From NCBI GenBank assembly GCA_946056455.1, contig CAMGJS010000003.1:1-17189 (forward strand): 17,189 nt of DNA, read 5' to 3'. The stretch comes from an uncultured Clostridia bacterium. Its GTDB lineage: Bacteria; Bacillota; Clostridia; Oscillospirales; Ruminococcaceae. The notes under the pieces were generated by a model that saw nothing but the letters and a program-made list of their open reading frames with translations, made no database searches and was not told where the DNA came from. Both the position numbers and the translations under genes were made by a program. Below, piece by piece: positions 9,275 to 15,714 of the stretch (the stretch's first letter is position 1; every line of letters starts with the position of its first letter).

Positions 9275-9661
9275 TCAGTTATTTTTCGGTCTTTCTCGTT
9301 TTTCAAGCTTTTTATAGAGGAAAAGCTCCTTGCTGTCCGTTACCTTAAAGCTGTCTTTCTTGACATAATCGTTTGCCGCAGATTTGCTGTAAACGGTTTT
9401 AAGCTGAGCCGCCATTCCGCCCGTAACGGCAAGCGCAATAAGGAATCCTATCATCAGCGAAACTCCGAAACGGGAAAGGAAATTGAAGGGCTCGGTTTCT
9501 TCTTCGTCGGCGGCAACGGCATTGTCAAGGTCTATGTTTTCAACAACGGCAATAACAGCATTATCGTTGACATTTACTGTCGGCGCTTTTGCCGAAACGG
9601 GAACGGCAACGGATATGAAAACGAGAATTGTCGCTAAAAATGCAAATATATGTTTTTTCAT
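9275..9661 (-). CDS. Small membrane protein resembling a TPM-protein tail (YdjH-like, TPM domain absent)
   Basis: A 128-residue protein with a signal peptide (MKKHIFAFLATILVFISVAV, likely cleavage after VSA at 24), a short acidic extracellular linker (about 25-60, EEETEP), one transmembrane helix (about 66-84, VSLMIGFLIALAVTGGMA) and a basic cytoplasmic tail, SAANDYVKKDSFKVTDSKELFLYKKLEKRERPKNN. That tail is the one I associate with Firmicute TPM-domain (TLP18.3/Psb32/MOLO-1) proteins, in which about 130 residues of TPM domain sit between signal peptide and helix. Here only about 35 residues remain, with no sign of the TPM fold. The position after the SPFH and zinc-ribbon genes is where B. 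subtilis has ydjH. The ribosome-binding site GGAGG (plus-strand 9669-9673) abuts the preceding stop. This may be a natural truncation or a distinct small family. Confidence 0.8.
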   Translation of the reverse strand: MKKHIFAFLATILVFISVAVPVSAKAPTVNVNDNAVIAVVENIDLDNAVAADEEETEPFNFLSRFGVSLMIGFLIALAVTGGMAAQLKTVYSKSAANDYVKKDSFKVTDSKELFLYKKLEKRERPKNN

Positions 9662-9673
9662 TCCGATACCTCC

Positions 9674-10759
9674 TTAAAACAGCCACATTATAGTTGAAAA
9701 GATAAATGCAACCGCAGTTATTGCTCCCGTAAGACCTATAAGCCATCTTGTGTAGGCTTTTTTATCCAGGGGGAGATTTCCCACAAACTTTCCCGTCTGA
9801 CCGTTCATTGCAAAGGTGTATTTTTCACCGTTCCAGGTGGTGTTCAGAATCCAGACGGGATAGAGAGCGTACTTTGCGTTGCCGTTTTTCAGCCTTATGC
9901 TTGCCGATACCTGCTCAAAGCTGTTATAGTCCTTCAAGGTCGAGGCAAAAGCGTTTTCGGTACTCTTTCTTATACGCTCGTTGGCGCGGTCTATGCTCTC
10001 TTCGGAGTTGACATCGTATTTATCCGCAAGATAACCTGCAAGATAGGCTGTTTTAAAGTCAACAGCTCCCGAAAAATCAAAAGGCTCCACAGATTCCATA
10101 AGTTCGTCGGCTATCTTTGAAGAGCCGTCGACGGGAACACGCTCAAAGGCAATTTTTCCCGCTCTTTTTACGGAAAAAAAGCTTGTTTCCGTGTAGTCGA
10201 AGTTATTGTCGCTCCATTTTTTAACACGGGTAGCCTTGTATCTTATGTCTGCGTCTGCGTCTGCGTCAAAAAGCCAGAAGGGAACATAAATTCCCTTTAT
10301 CTCGTCAATGTGGTTTTCGTCCTTGAATACTCTCGGCAAAAGCTTTTTGCCGTTGTAATGCTTCTTCAAGGCTTCCTTTGCCGCATTTTTGTCAAATTTA
10401 AAGGGTATTACATAATCGGGTTTTAAAGCACCCGAGAACTGACCTGTCATAATAATGGGGTTGTCACAGAACGGGCAAGCTGTTGCGGCGGTGTTTTCAT
10501 CGCCGACAATTTCTCCTCCGCAGGATTTGCAGATATATGTACGAAGTCCGTCCGTTTCGCCCTCGTCCCACTCGCTGCCTGCCGTTGTCTGCCACGACAT
10601 ATCATCGGGCTCGGTGCTACTAAGCTCGTTGTCGTAGTCTTCAAGGATATCGGTTTCAAATTCGGTGTCACAGTAAGGGCATTTGAGCTTTTGCGCCTTG
10701 CTGTCAAACTCTATTGCCCCTGCACAGCAGGGACATTTGTATTCTTTTATTTCAGGCAT
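9674..10759 (-). CDS. Zinc-ribbon membrane protein (TFIIB-type ribbon, YdjG-like)
   Basis: A 361-residue protein with two N-terminal zinc ribbons: C9-x2-C12 with C27-x2-C30, and C77-x2-C80 with C95-x2-C98. A long mixed domain (about 110-330) follows, with the signature GIYVPFWLFDADADADI and a strand-rich end, KYALYPVWILNTTWNGEKYTFAMNGQTGKFVG. The C-terminus is a single transmembrane helix (about 337-360), so most of the protein is probably cytoplasmic. It resembles proteins often labelled TFIIB-type zinc ribbon or primosomal-protein-like, and B. subtilis YdjG from the pspA operon. I chose ATG at 10759 over the upstream GTG at 10774: GAGGT at 10768-10772 is spaced eight bases from the ATG, while nothing suitable precedes the GTG, which overlaps the preceding stop. 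It sits between the SPFH gene and the TPM-tail gene, consistent with a membrane complex. No nucleic-acid role is evident. Confidence 0.88.
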   Translation of the reverse strand: MPEIKEYKCPCCAGAIEFDSKAQKLKCPYCDTEFETDILEDYDNELSSTEPDDMSWQTTAGSEWDEGETDGLRTYICKSCGGEIVGDENTAATACPFCDNPIIMTGQFSGALKPDYVIPFKFDKNAAKEALKKHYNGKKLLPRVFKDENHIDEIKGIYVPFWLFDADADADIRYKATRVKKWSDNNFDYTETSFFSVKRAGKIAFERVPVDGSSKIADELMESVEPFDFSGAVDFKTAYLAGYLADKYDVNSEESIDRANERIRKSTENAFASTLKDYNSFEQVSASIRLKNGNAKYALYPVWILNTTWNGEKYTFAMNGQTGKFVGNLPLDKKAYTRWLIGLTGAITAVAFIFSTIMWLF

Positions 10760-10767
10760 TTTTGTGT

Positions 10768-10772
10768 ACCTC
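10768..10772 (-). promoter_or_regulatory. Ribosome-binding site fixing the zinc-ribbon protein start
   Basis: GAGGT on the minus strand, eight bases before ATG 10759, overlapping the TGA stop of the SPFH gene. It supports the ATG over the GTG at 10774 and suggests coupled translation. Confidence 0.7.
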
Positions 10773-12147
10773 ACTGAATGTCTTTATCGTCAAATAAATC
10801 TCCGCATTCGGGGCAGAATTTGGGAGGATTGTGAGGGTCCTCGGGCTCCCAGCCACACTTATCGCATTTGTAAAGAGGAGCGTCCGCAGGCTTTTTCGCT
10901 CCGCATTCTGCACAGAACTTGCCTTTGTTTACTGCGCCGCAAGAGCAGGTCCAGCCGTCGTTTTCGGGTTTTTTCGCTCCACATTCGGGGCAGAATTTGC
11001 CCGTTGCCGTCGCTCCGCAGGAGCACTTCCAGCCGTTTGCCGCAACGGGTTCGGGTTTCTTTGCTCCACAGTTGGGGCAGAAGTTGCCCGTTACTGTCGC
11101 TCCGCAGGAACAAGCCCAGCCGTTAGCCTTATTCTGCTGTTGTCCCATAGCAAAAAAGTCCTGAGCGTTCATTCCGCCGCCGGCATTCATAGCCATTCCA
11201 AGTCCCATAAAGCCTGTCATAGCGCCCGCCTGATTTGATGCTGCGGCTTTCATAGCCTCTGCCTGAGCACCCACAAGTCTTGCACCTGCCATTGACGGAT
11301 CACGCATAACGGCAGTTCTCTGAAGTTCCTTTATCATTTCTTCGTCCTCGGGCGGAAGTGTGACATTTCCGAGAGCGATGCTTACTATTTTAAGTCCTCT
11401 TGTTTCTCCCCACTTTGCCGAAAGGGCGGAGTTCATAGCCTCTTCAAGCTCCTCGTTGTGAGCGGCGAGCTCGTTGGGACGAATCTGAAGTGCCGAAAGC
11501 TTTCCGAGTGAAGGCTTGAGCGCACTGATAAATTCCGCTTTAAGCTGAGTTTCAAGCTCTTCTCTTCTGTACTCCTGCTCAACATTTCCGCAGACATTTG
11601 TATAGAAAAGCAGAGGGTCCGCTATCTTGAACGAATACACTCCCGAACAACGAAGTGAGGTGTCAATGTCAAGACCTATCTTTGAATCGACAACGCGGAA
11701 GGGAACGGGATTGGGTGTGCCGAACTTATTGTCGATAAGCTCCTTTGTGTTGAAGTAATAAACGCGCTGGTCCATTCCAGTATCTCCGCCGTGAGTAAAA
11801 CGCTTGCCTATTGTTTTAAAGGTATTTAATATACCCTCACCGAGATTTCCCGAAAAAACGCTCGGCTCCGATGACGAGCAGTATGTATATTCGCCGGGAA
11901 CGGCACAGAAATCCACAATTCTGCCCTGCTCGACGATTATCATACACTGACCGTCCGCAACGGCGATGATACTTCCGTCCGAGATGATGTTGTCGCTTCC
12001 TTTGGTGTTTGACGAGCGTGACGATGTACGCTTCTTGCCCTTTGTCGCCATAACATTTTTGTCAAGAGCCTCGCAGTAGAAATATTCTTTCCACTGGTCA
12101 GCCATTGTGCTGTTGAACGCTCCAATTCCTGCTCCGATAAGTCCCAT
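10771..12147 (-). CDS. SPFH-domain 'virion core protein' with four C-terminal zinc ribbons (YdjI-like)
   Basis: A 458-residue protein. The N-terminus (MGLIGAGIGAFNSTMADQWKEYFYC) and the region to about residue 275 fit the SPFH/Band-7 'virion core protein-like' family: VPGEYTY near 84, the strand-rich core VYYFNTKELIDNKFGTPNPVPFRV, and the helical part QEYRREELETQLKAEFISAL with GLKIVSIALGNVTLPPEDEE. A Gly/Ala/Met-rich linker (about 300-335) leads to four zinc ribbons: three near-identical CSCGA...FCxxCGAKKP units starting at W344, W373 and W399, then a rubredoxin-like YKCDKCG...FCPECGD. SPFH proteins scaffold membrane microdomains; B. subtilis YdjI is the closest analogue I know. I chose ATG at 12147 because AAGGAG lies eight bases upstream; an open extension to 12228 lacks a ribosome-binding site and would cross the predicted promoter region. 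First gene of a four-gene operon. Confidence 0.9.
   Translation of the reverse strand: MGLIGAGIGAFNSTMADQWKEYFYCEALDKNVMATKGKKRTSSRSSNTKGSDNIISDGSIIAVADGQCMIIVEQGRIVDFCAVPGEYTYCSSSEPSVFSGNLGEGILNTFKTIGKRFTHGGDTGMDQRVYYFNTKELIDNKFGTPNPVPFRVVDSKIGLDIDTSLRCSGVYSFKIADPLLFYTNVCGNVEQEYRREELETQLKAEFISALKPSLGKLSALQIRPNELAAHNEELEEAMNSALSAKWGETRGLKIVSIALGNVTLPPEDEEMIKELQRTAVMRDPSMAGARLVGAQAEAMKAAASNQAGAMTGFMGLGMAMNAGGGMNAQDFFAMGQQQNKANGWACSCGATVTGNFCPNCGAKKPEPVAANGWKCSCGATATGKFCPECGAKKPENDGWTCSCGAVNKGKFCAECGAKKPADAPLYKCDKCGWEPEDPHNPPKFCPECGDLFDDKDIQ
10873..11118 (-). repeat. Tandem zinc-ribbon repeat within the SPFH gene
   Basis: Three consecutive in-frame units of 29, 26 and 26 residues with the pattern W-x-C-S-C-G-A-x5-F-C-x2-C-G-A-K-K-P. 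The DNA is also similar between units, for example recurrent stretches encoding CGAKKP and CSCGA. Such units could expand or contract by recombination. A fourth, more divergent ribbon follows outside the repeat. Confidence 0.85.
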
Positions 12148-12189
12148 AGTGAAAACTCCTTTCAGAATTAAAAATTTCCAATAGAAAAT

Positions 12190-12209
12190 ATTTGTGTGCA
12201 TACACAAAT
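12190..12209. promoter_or_regulatory. Inverted repeat in the SPFH operon leader, possible operator
   Basis: Perfect 8-bp arms ATTTGTGT and ACACAAAT separated by GCAT. It lies just downstream of the predicted minus-strand -10 box, at about +3 to +22 of the SPFH transcript. This is a typical place for a repressor operator, though a short mRNA hairpin is possible. No known regulator consensus is claimed. Confidence 0.5.
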
Positions 12210-12218
12210 CCATAATAA

Positions 12219-12247
12219 AATATACCATATTTATTAAAAGAAATCAA
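12219..12247 (-). promoter_or_regulatory. Predicted sigma-A-type promoter of the SPFH operon
   Basis: On the minus strand, TTGATT (plus-strand 12242-12247), a 17-base spacer and TATATT (12219-12224), about 72 bases upstream of the SPFH ATG. No alternative ECF-type GAAAC/CGT element was seen. The region is very A+T-rich, so chance matches are possible. Confidence 0.55.
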
Positions 12248-12277
12248 TGGTATTTTGGAAATTGCATAAAAACCGAC

Positions 12278-12306
12278 TTGACAGCAGACTTTTATGCTAA
12301 TAAAAT
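12278..12306 (+). promoter_or_regulatory. Sigma-A-type promoter of the alarmone synthetase gene
   Basis: TTGACA (12278-12283), a 17-base spacer and TAAAAT (12301-12306): perfect -35, near-consensus -10, optimal spacing. It lies 37 bases before the ATG. Suggests strong housekeeping transcription unless a regulator intervenes. Confidence 0.82.
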
Positions 12307-12343
12307 AGAAATAAGGGGAAATGAAAAGAAAAGAGGAAAATAA

Positions 12344-13042
12344 ATGGAAAATTCAAGCGAAAAAAAGCGCAACGAGCGTTGGCTCATATCCAACTATCCC
12401 GTGCTCAGCAATGAATTAAAGGCATATACAACGCCGTTTATCGAATTGATGGCATATTACAGATGCGCAATAATGGAGGTTGAAACGAAGTTCAGGGTTT
12501 TAAACGAGGAGCTTTCTCTCGAATATGACCGCAACCCCATAGAGTCGATAAAAACAAGGCTTAAATCAATGGAAAGCATTGCCGACAAGCTTATGCGCCA
12601 CGACCTTGCGATGACGACGGAAAATATCGAAAATCATATCCGCGATGTTGCGGGAGTGAGGGTTATATGCGGTTTTCCGTCGGATATTTACACTTTGTCG
12701 GAGGCTTTTCTTCGTCAGGACGACATCACGCTCATTCAGTGCAAGGACTATATGAAAAATCCCAAGCCCAACGGCTACCGCAGTTTACACCTCATTGTCG
12801 AGATACCGATATTCCTGCACGACAAGAAAAAGCCGATGATGGTTGAGGTGCAGTTTAGGACAATATCAATGGACTGGTGGGCAAGCCTTGAACACAAGAT
12901 AAGATACAAGAAAGATGTCGTGATAACCGAAGAAATCTCGAACGAGCTCCGTGAGTGCGCAGAGGCGGCTGAAAGGCTTGACGCTAAAATGGAACAGATA
13001 CAGAAAAAGATAGGCGCAAATCAGTCCGAAATTTATATTTAA
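12344..13042 (+). CDS. Small alarmone synthetase (RelQ/YjbM-type GTP pyrophosphokinase)
   Basis: Cytoplasmic single-domain synthetase that transfers pyrophosphate from ATP to GDP or GTP to make (p)ppGpp. The 232 residues contain only the RelA/SpoT nucleotidyltransferase domain, with no HD hydrolase, TGS or ACT domain, as in RelQ/RelP enzymes. Visible motifs: ESIKTRLKS (67-75), HIRDVAGVRVICGF (98-111) with the Mg2+-binding aspartate D101, KDYMKNPKPNGYRSLHL (134-150) with the guanine-stacking tyrosine, and VEVQFRTISMDWWASLEHKIRYK (167-189) with catalytic E168. The helical C-terminus (from about 195) is the segment used for tetramer assembly in RelQ. The start is supported by AGAGG seven bases upstream. 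The gene is monocistronic, with its own promoter and terminator, and diverges from the SPFH operon. RelQ rather than RelP is likely but not proven. Confidence 0.93.
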   Translation: MENSSEKKRNERWLISNYPVLSNELKAYTTPFIELMAYYRCAIMEVETKFRVLNEELSLEYDRNPIESIKTRLKSMESIADKLMRHDLAMTTENIENHIRDVAGVRVICGFPSDIYTLSEAFLRQDDITLIQCKDYMKNPKPNGYRSLHLIVEIPIFLHDKKKPMMVEVQFRTISMDWWASLEHKIRYKKDVVITEEISNELRECAEAAERLDAKMEQIQKKIGANQSEIYI

Positions 13043-13045
13043 AAC

Positions 13046-13083
13046 AAAATCAGACAGAGAAAAAATCCTCTGTCTGATTTTTT
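13046..13083 (+). terminator. Rho-independent terminator after the alarmone synthetase gene
   Basis: Stem AAAATCAGACAGAG with CTCTGTCTGATTTT (13046-13059 and 13068-13081), 8-base loop, T-run to 13083. The minus-strand reading ends in a T-rich stretch too, so it may also stop transcription from the convergent M56 gene ending at 13107. Confidence 0.9.
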
Positions 13084-13106
13084 GGATAAAACGGAGTGGT
13101 ATGAAG

Positions 13107-15170
13107 TTATCTTGATATAATAATGCTCTGGGCAATCTTTTCAAGTTCTTCTTCGGTAAAATAGCCTTTTTCAAACTTTATCTTGACAAAGACCTCCTGC
13201 TCCTTGTTGTATGAAAGAATACCGTCAAATTCTGCGGTGGGGAGCTCTGCCATTCTGCCCTCGTATTCGTCGGCTTTTGTAATATCCTTTGCGATAACAT
13301 CGCAGAGGGCGGACTCGAAGTTATCATCGCCCGCAACGACTTTGTAGTAATCAGCTGTCCAGCTTTCGATACTGCTGAGGCGAAGGGACGGGTAGACCGT
13401 TTTGTAATATTCTTCTTTGGGGACATCGGTACCCGTATAAGGCTCAAAGCTTTCGCAGGAAATTTCTCCTATCAAATTGCCTTTAAAGGTGGAGCGGATA
13501 TTGTATCTGTCCTTGTCGGTATTTTCTATGTAATATCCTTTTTGGTCGGGCACTGTGAATTGAACATAGATATTTTCTGCGTTTTGCGGTTTAAGTTCAA
13601 CGGAGAATGTTCTCGGCGAAAGATTAACATAGACAACAGTGGGGTAAGCGTTTGCCCTCATAAACGGCAGTTCGGCGGAGTCTATATCCTTTGCGTCAAA
13701 ACCGCAGTACATATCGGCTGGAGTAGCGAGTATCGCTGTTTTTATCCGGTAATCATCGCCGACCTTTTCAACCTCAAAGTAGGCTATTGTTCCGAAGCCC
13801 GACGAGTATTTATCTCCGTAGCCTATTTCGTATGGAATTTTAAGATATGTTATGTCGCCCTCGGTTTTCTTTTCGATTTTTCTATCTTTTACATAGAACA
13901 AAAAGTCCGTGGGGCTGTCGGGGCTGTAAGTCTTTGCGTCCCAGTCAAGAGTGAGAAGTGAAGCGGTTTTCATATCCTCATCATAATAATATTTGTTGGG
14001 GTTGAAAAAATCCTTGTTCTTGAAAACTCCCGTATAATAATCGGCAATGTATTTTTCACATATATCCTCAACGCTTTCAAAGCTCGTGTATGGTGCCGAC
14101 TGCGTTACCGTTGTCTGAGGATTATATGGGTAGCTTTCGGGTGCGGTAGTGGCGGTGGCGTCGGGTATAGTAGTGGGGTAGCTTTCAGTTACAGAAGTCT
14201 GCGCAGGCTCGTCTGTCGGAGAGTAATTCTGAAAGGAGCCGTCCTTTTCTGCCGAGGTTGCAAGACAGCCGACAAGCGTGGTAACGATTATTACCGAAAT
14301 CACTGTCATAAAAACGGTTTTCTTTTTATTTTTCAAAACATTTTTTATCCTTGATTTTACTGATTTTTCTCCGAATGAAAGTGGAGCGGAGAAAAATCCG
14401 TTGTTCTGCTTCAACGAAATGTCAAGCAAGGTTTCTGCGTACTCTTTTCTTATATCTTTATCGAAAGAGGCAACAGCTTTTTCATCGCAGGCGCGCTCCA
14501 TATCGTTTTCAAAAAGCCTGAACGAAAACCATACAATAGGGTTGAACCAGTGAAGCGCCACAATGAACGCTCCTATGGGCTTTGTGATGAAGTCAAACCG
14601 TTTTATGTGCATCTGTTCGTGGGCGATGATGTAGTCTTCGTTTTCTTTTGCTATGCCCTCGGGCAGATAGATTTTAGGTGAGAATATGCCGAAAACAAAG
14701 GGCGCGTCGATTTTGTCCGAGCGGTAGATGTTGTCTCTTAATTGCGTTGCAGAGGCAAGCCTTTTGTTAAGTCTTATGCAGGAGATAATGTTCACCGCTA
14801 TGACGGATAATGTCCCCAAAAGCCAGATTGAAAAAAGTATCATTTCAATATCGGGAAGATTATTCTGCGGAACGATTTCAGCGGTTGTATCTCTTATCTC
14901 GGGCAGTTTTATGTAGAGAATATTCTCGTTTGTGAGCGTTACGGGGGGATGTGCGCTTGTTTCGTCAACATATATCTGCGGTTCGGGGACAACATTGAAA
15001 ATGCTCATCGCAGAGGAAAACGAGAACGGACATATAAGCCTCAAAGCAACTATCGACCACAGCAGAAACGAATATTTTGCAGGCGCTTTTTTGAGAAAAA
15101 GTCTTGCAAGCATAACGACAAGCGCAACGACCGAGCCTGTTATGCTCATTTCAAGAATTGCACGAAACAT
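13107..15170 (-). CDS. BlaR1-like M56 membrane metalloprotease with an unassigned extracellular domain
   Basis: Integral membrane sensor protease of 687 residues. Membrane segments are visible at about 6-26, 33-50, 110-131, 193-215 and 285-303. The cytoplasmic zinc protease has HEQMH at 184-188 and the third-ligand region NDMERACDE with E225, as in the M56/BlaR1 family. After the last helix comes a Thr/Pro/Tyr-rich linker (about 312-360) and a roughly 330-residue extracellular region. Unlike BlaR1/MecR1, this region shows no S-x-x-K, S-x-N or K-T-G penicillin-binding motifs, so beta-lactam sensing is unlikely; its ligand is unknown. In the family, ligand binding activates the protease, which destroys the BlaI repressor. 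The ribosome-binding site GGAGGGG lies inside the end of blaI and the start is two bases after its stop, so the two are coupled. LVGC at 299-302 resembles a lipobox, but this is not enough to claim lipidation. Confidence 0.9.
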   Translation of the reverse strand: MFRAILEMSITGSVVALVVMLARLFLKKAPAKYSFLLWSIVALRLICPFSFSSAMSIFNVVPEPQIYVDETSAHPPVTLTNENILYIKLPEIRDTTAEIVPQNNLPDIEMILFSIWLLGTLSVIAVNIISCIRLNKRLASATQLRDNIYRSDKIDAPFVFGIFSPKIYLPEGIAKENEDYIIAHEQMHIKRFDFITKPIGAFIVALHWFNPIVWFSFRLFENDMERACDEKAVASFDKDIRKEYAETLLDISLKQNNGFFSAPLSFGEKSVKSRIKNVLKNKKKTVFMTVISVIIVTTLVGCLATSAEKDGSFQNYSPTDEPAQTSVTESYPTTIPDATATTAPESYPYNPQTTVTQSAPYTSFESVEDICEKYIADYYTGVFKNKDFFNPNKYYYDEDMKTASLLTLDWDAKTYSPDSPTDFLFYVKDRKIEKKTEGDITYLKIPYEIGYGDKYSSGFGTIAYFEVEKVGDDYRIKTAILATPADMYCGFDAKDIDSAELPFMRANAYPTVVYVNLSPRTFSVELKPQNAENIYVQFTVPDQKGYYIENTDKDRYNIRSTFKGNLIGEISCESFEPYTGTDVPKEEYYKTVYPSLRLSSIESWTADYYKVVAGDDNFESALCDVIAKDITKADEYEGRMAELPTAEFDGILSYNKEQEVFVKIKFEKGYFTEEELEKIAQSIIISR

Positions 15171-15172
15171 TG

Positions 15173-15529
15173 TTACCCCTCCTTTGTGTATCTGTCGATG
15201 AGTTTTTTAAGCTCCTCAGCCTCTTTCTGCGAGAGCTTTTCGTTTTTTAAGAATGCCGCAAAGAACATCGGCAGGGAACCTCCGAATTTTTCTCTGACGA
15301 TATTTTCGGACACATTTTCAAGTACGGCGTCTTTGCCGATTTTTGAGGAAATAACCGCGTTTTCGCTGATTATTGCGCCCTTTTCGCAAAGCTTTTTGAT
15401 GACGGTGTAGACGGTGGATTTCTTCCAGCCCAAAAGCTCAGCCGAAAGCTTCACCGCTTCGCCCGACGGCAGAGGTTCGTTCTGCCAGACTATTTCCATA
15501 AATTTGAGTTCGCTGTTGCTGATTTTCAT
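15173..15529 (-). CDS. BlaI/MecI-family transcriptional repressor
   Basis: A 118-residue winged-helix repressor. Residues 1-72 carry the family features: ISNSELKFMEIVWQNEPLPSGE, the recognition-helix region GWKKSTVYTVIKKLCEKGAI and the wing. The C-terminal half (75-118, ending EAEELKKLIDRYTKEG) is the helical dimerisation part. In the family the dimer holds a promoter shut until the partner M56 protease cleaves it. It precedes the M56 gene in the same operon and has a strong GGAGGAG ribosome-binding site. Two GTCTAT-N4-ATAGAC dyads upstream, one within the promoter, are the likely operators, so it should be autoregulated. No beta-lactamase or other obvious target gene is in the window; other targets may lie elsewhere. 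Confidence 0.92.
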   Translation of the reverse strand: MKISNSELKFMEIVWQNEPLPSGEAVKLSAELLGWKKSTVYTVIKKLCEKGAIISENAVISSKIGKDAVLENVSENIVREKFGGSLPMFFAAFLKNEKLSQKEAEELKKLIDRYTKEG

Positions 15530-15553
15530 TTTTTCTCCTCCTTTCAGATGTGT

Positions 15554-15571
15554 GGTCTATCGAAATAGACC
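15554..15571. promoter_or_regulatory. BlaI-type operator copy 1
   Basis: Perfect dyad GGTCTAT-CGAA-ATAGACC, between the predicted start of transcription and the repressor ATG. Centre 15562.5, exactly 32 bases from the centre of copy 2, about three helical turns, so both dimers would face the same side of the DNA. Confidence 0.8.
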
Positions 15572-15585
15572 TCGTTCTGATTGTT

Positions 15586-15614
15586 AGTCTATCACAATAG
15601 ACCAAACTAGTCAA
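15586..15614 (-). promoter_or_regulatory. Predicted promoter of the BlaI-M56 operon
   Basis: On the minus strand, TTGACT (plus-strand 15609-15614), a 17-base spacer and TAGACT (15586-15591). Operator copy 2 lies in the spacer and overlaps the -10 box, which fits repression by direct occlusion. Confidence 0.7.
15587..15602. promoter_or_regulatory. BlaI-type operator copy 2
   Basis: Dyad GTCTAT-CACA-ATAGAC with the same arms as copy 1 and a different 4-base centre, placed between the -35 and -10 boxes of the predicted promoter. The shared arms with divergent centres mark it as a conserved protein-binding site rather than a chance palindrome. Confidence 0.8.
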
Positions 15615-15615
15615 G

Positions 15616-15714
15616 GGGGAAATGAAAAAAATTCTGAAAAATAAAAAGGACGCGTTAAAGCCGACCACCCATACAGAAGTATTTAATATGTACCGAAAGG
15701 TTGTGTAGGAAAAC
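15616..15714. other. Probable junction between chromosome and recombinase-bearing element
   Basis: About 100 bases between the -35 box of the BlaI-M56 operon and the stop of the serine recombinase. It starts A-rich and then turns more mixed from about 15648. In elements of this kind the recombinase gene often ends close to one element end, so the attachment site is expected here, but no direct repeat can be tested because the other end is outside the window. No gene is seen. Confidence 0.4.

Noticed and set aside
10760..10774. GTG at 10774 as the start of the zinc-ribbon protein
   Set aside because: No ribosome-binding site precedes it, while GAGGT is well placed for ATG 10759.
10873..11118. 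CRISPR-like periodic repeat
   Set aside because: The periodicity is in-frame protein repeat coding for zinc ribbons, with no constant repeat/variable spacer pattern.
10683..11238. Plus-strand open frames opposite the zinc-ribbon repeats
   Set aside because: Their repetitive Cys/Ser/Arg-rich content is the mirror image of the repeated ribbon codons; no ribosome-binding site or domain.
12148..12228. N-terminal extension of the SPFH protein to 12228
   Set aside because: The extra 27 residues are unlike the family start, lack a ribosome-binding site and would begin upstream of the predicted transcription start.
12321..12419. A 32-codon open frame starting at ATG 12321 in the leader of the alarmone synthetase gene
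   Set aside because: AGGGG is only about two bases from this ATG, too close for efficient initiation, and the frame overlaps the synthetase gene out of phase with no recognisable peptide.
13107..15529. A beta-lactam resistance operon (blaR1-blaI with beta-lactamase)
   Set aside because: The sensor lacks penicillin-binding motifs and no beta-lactamase gene is present in the window.
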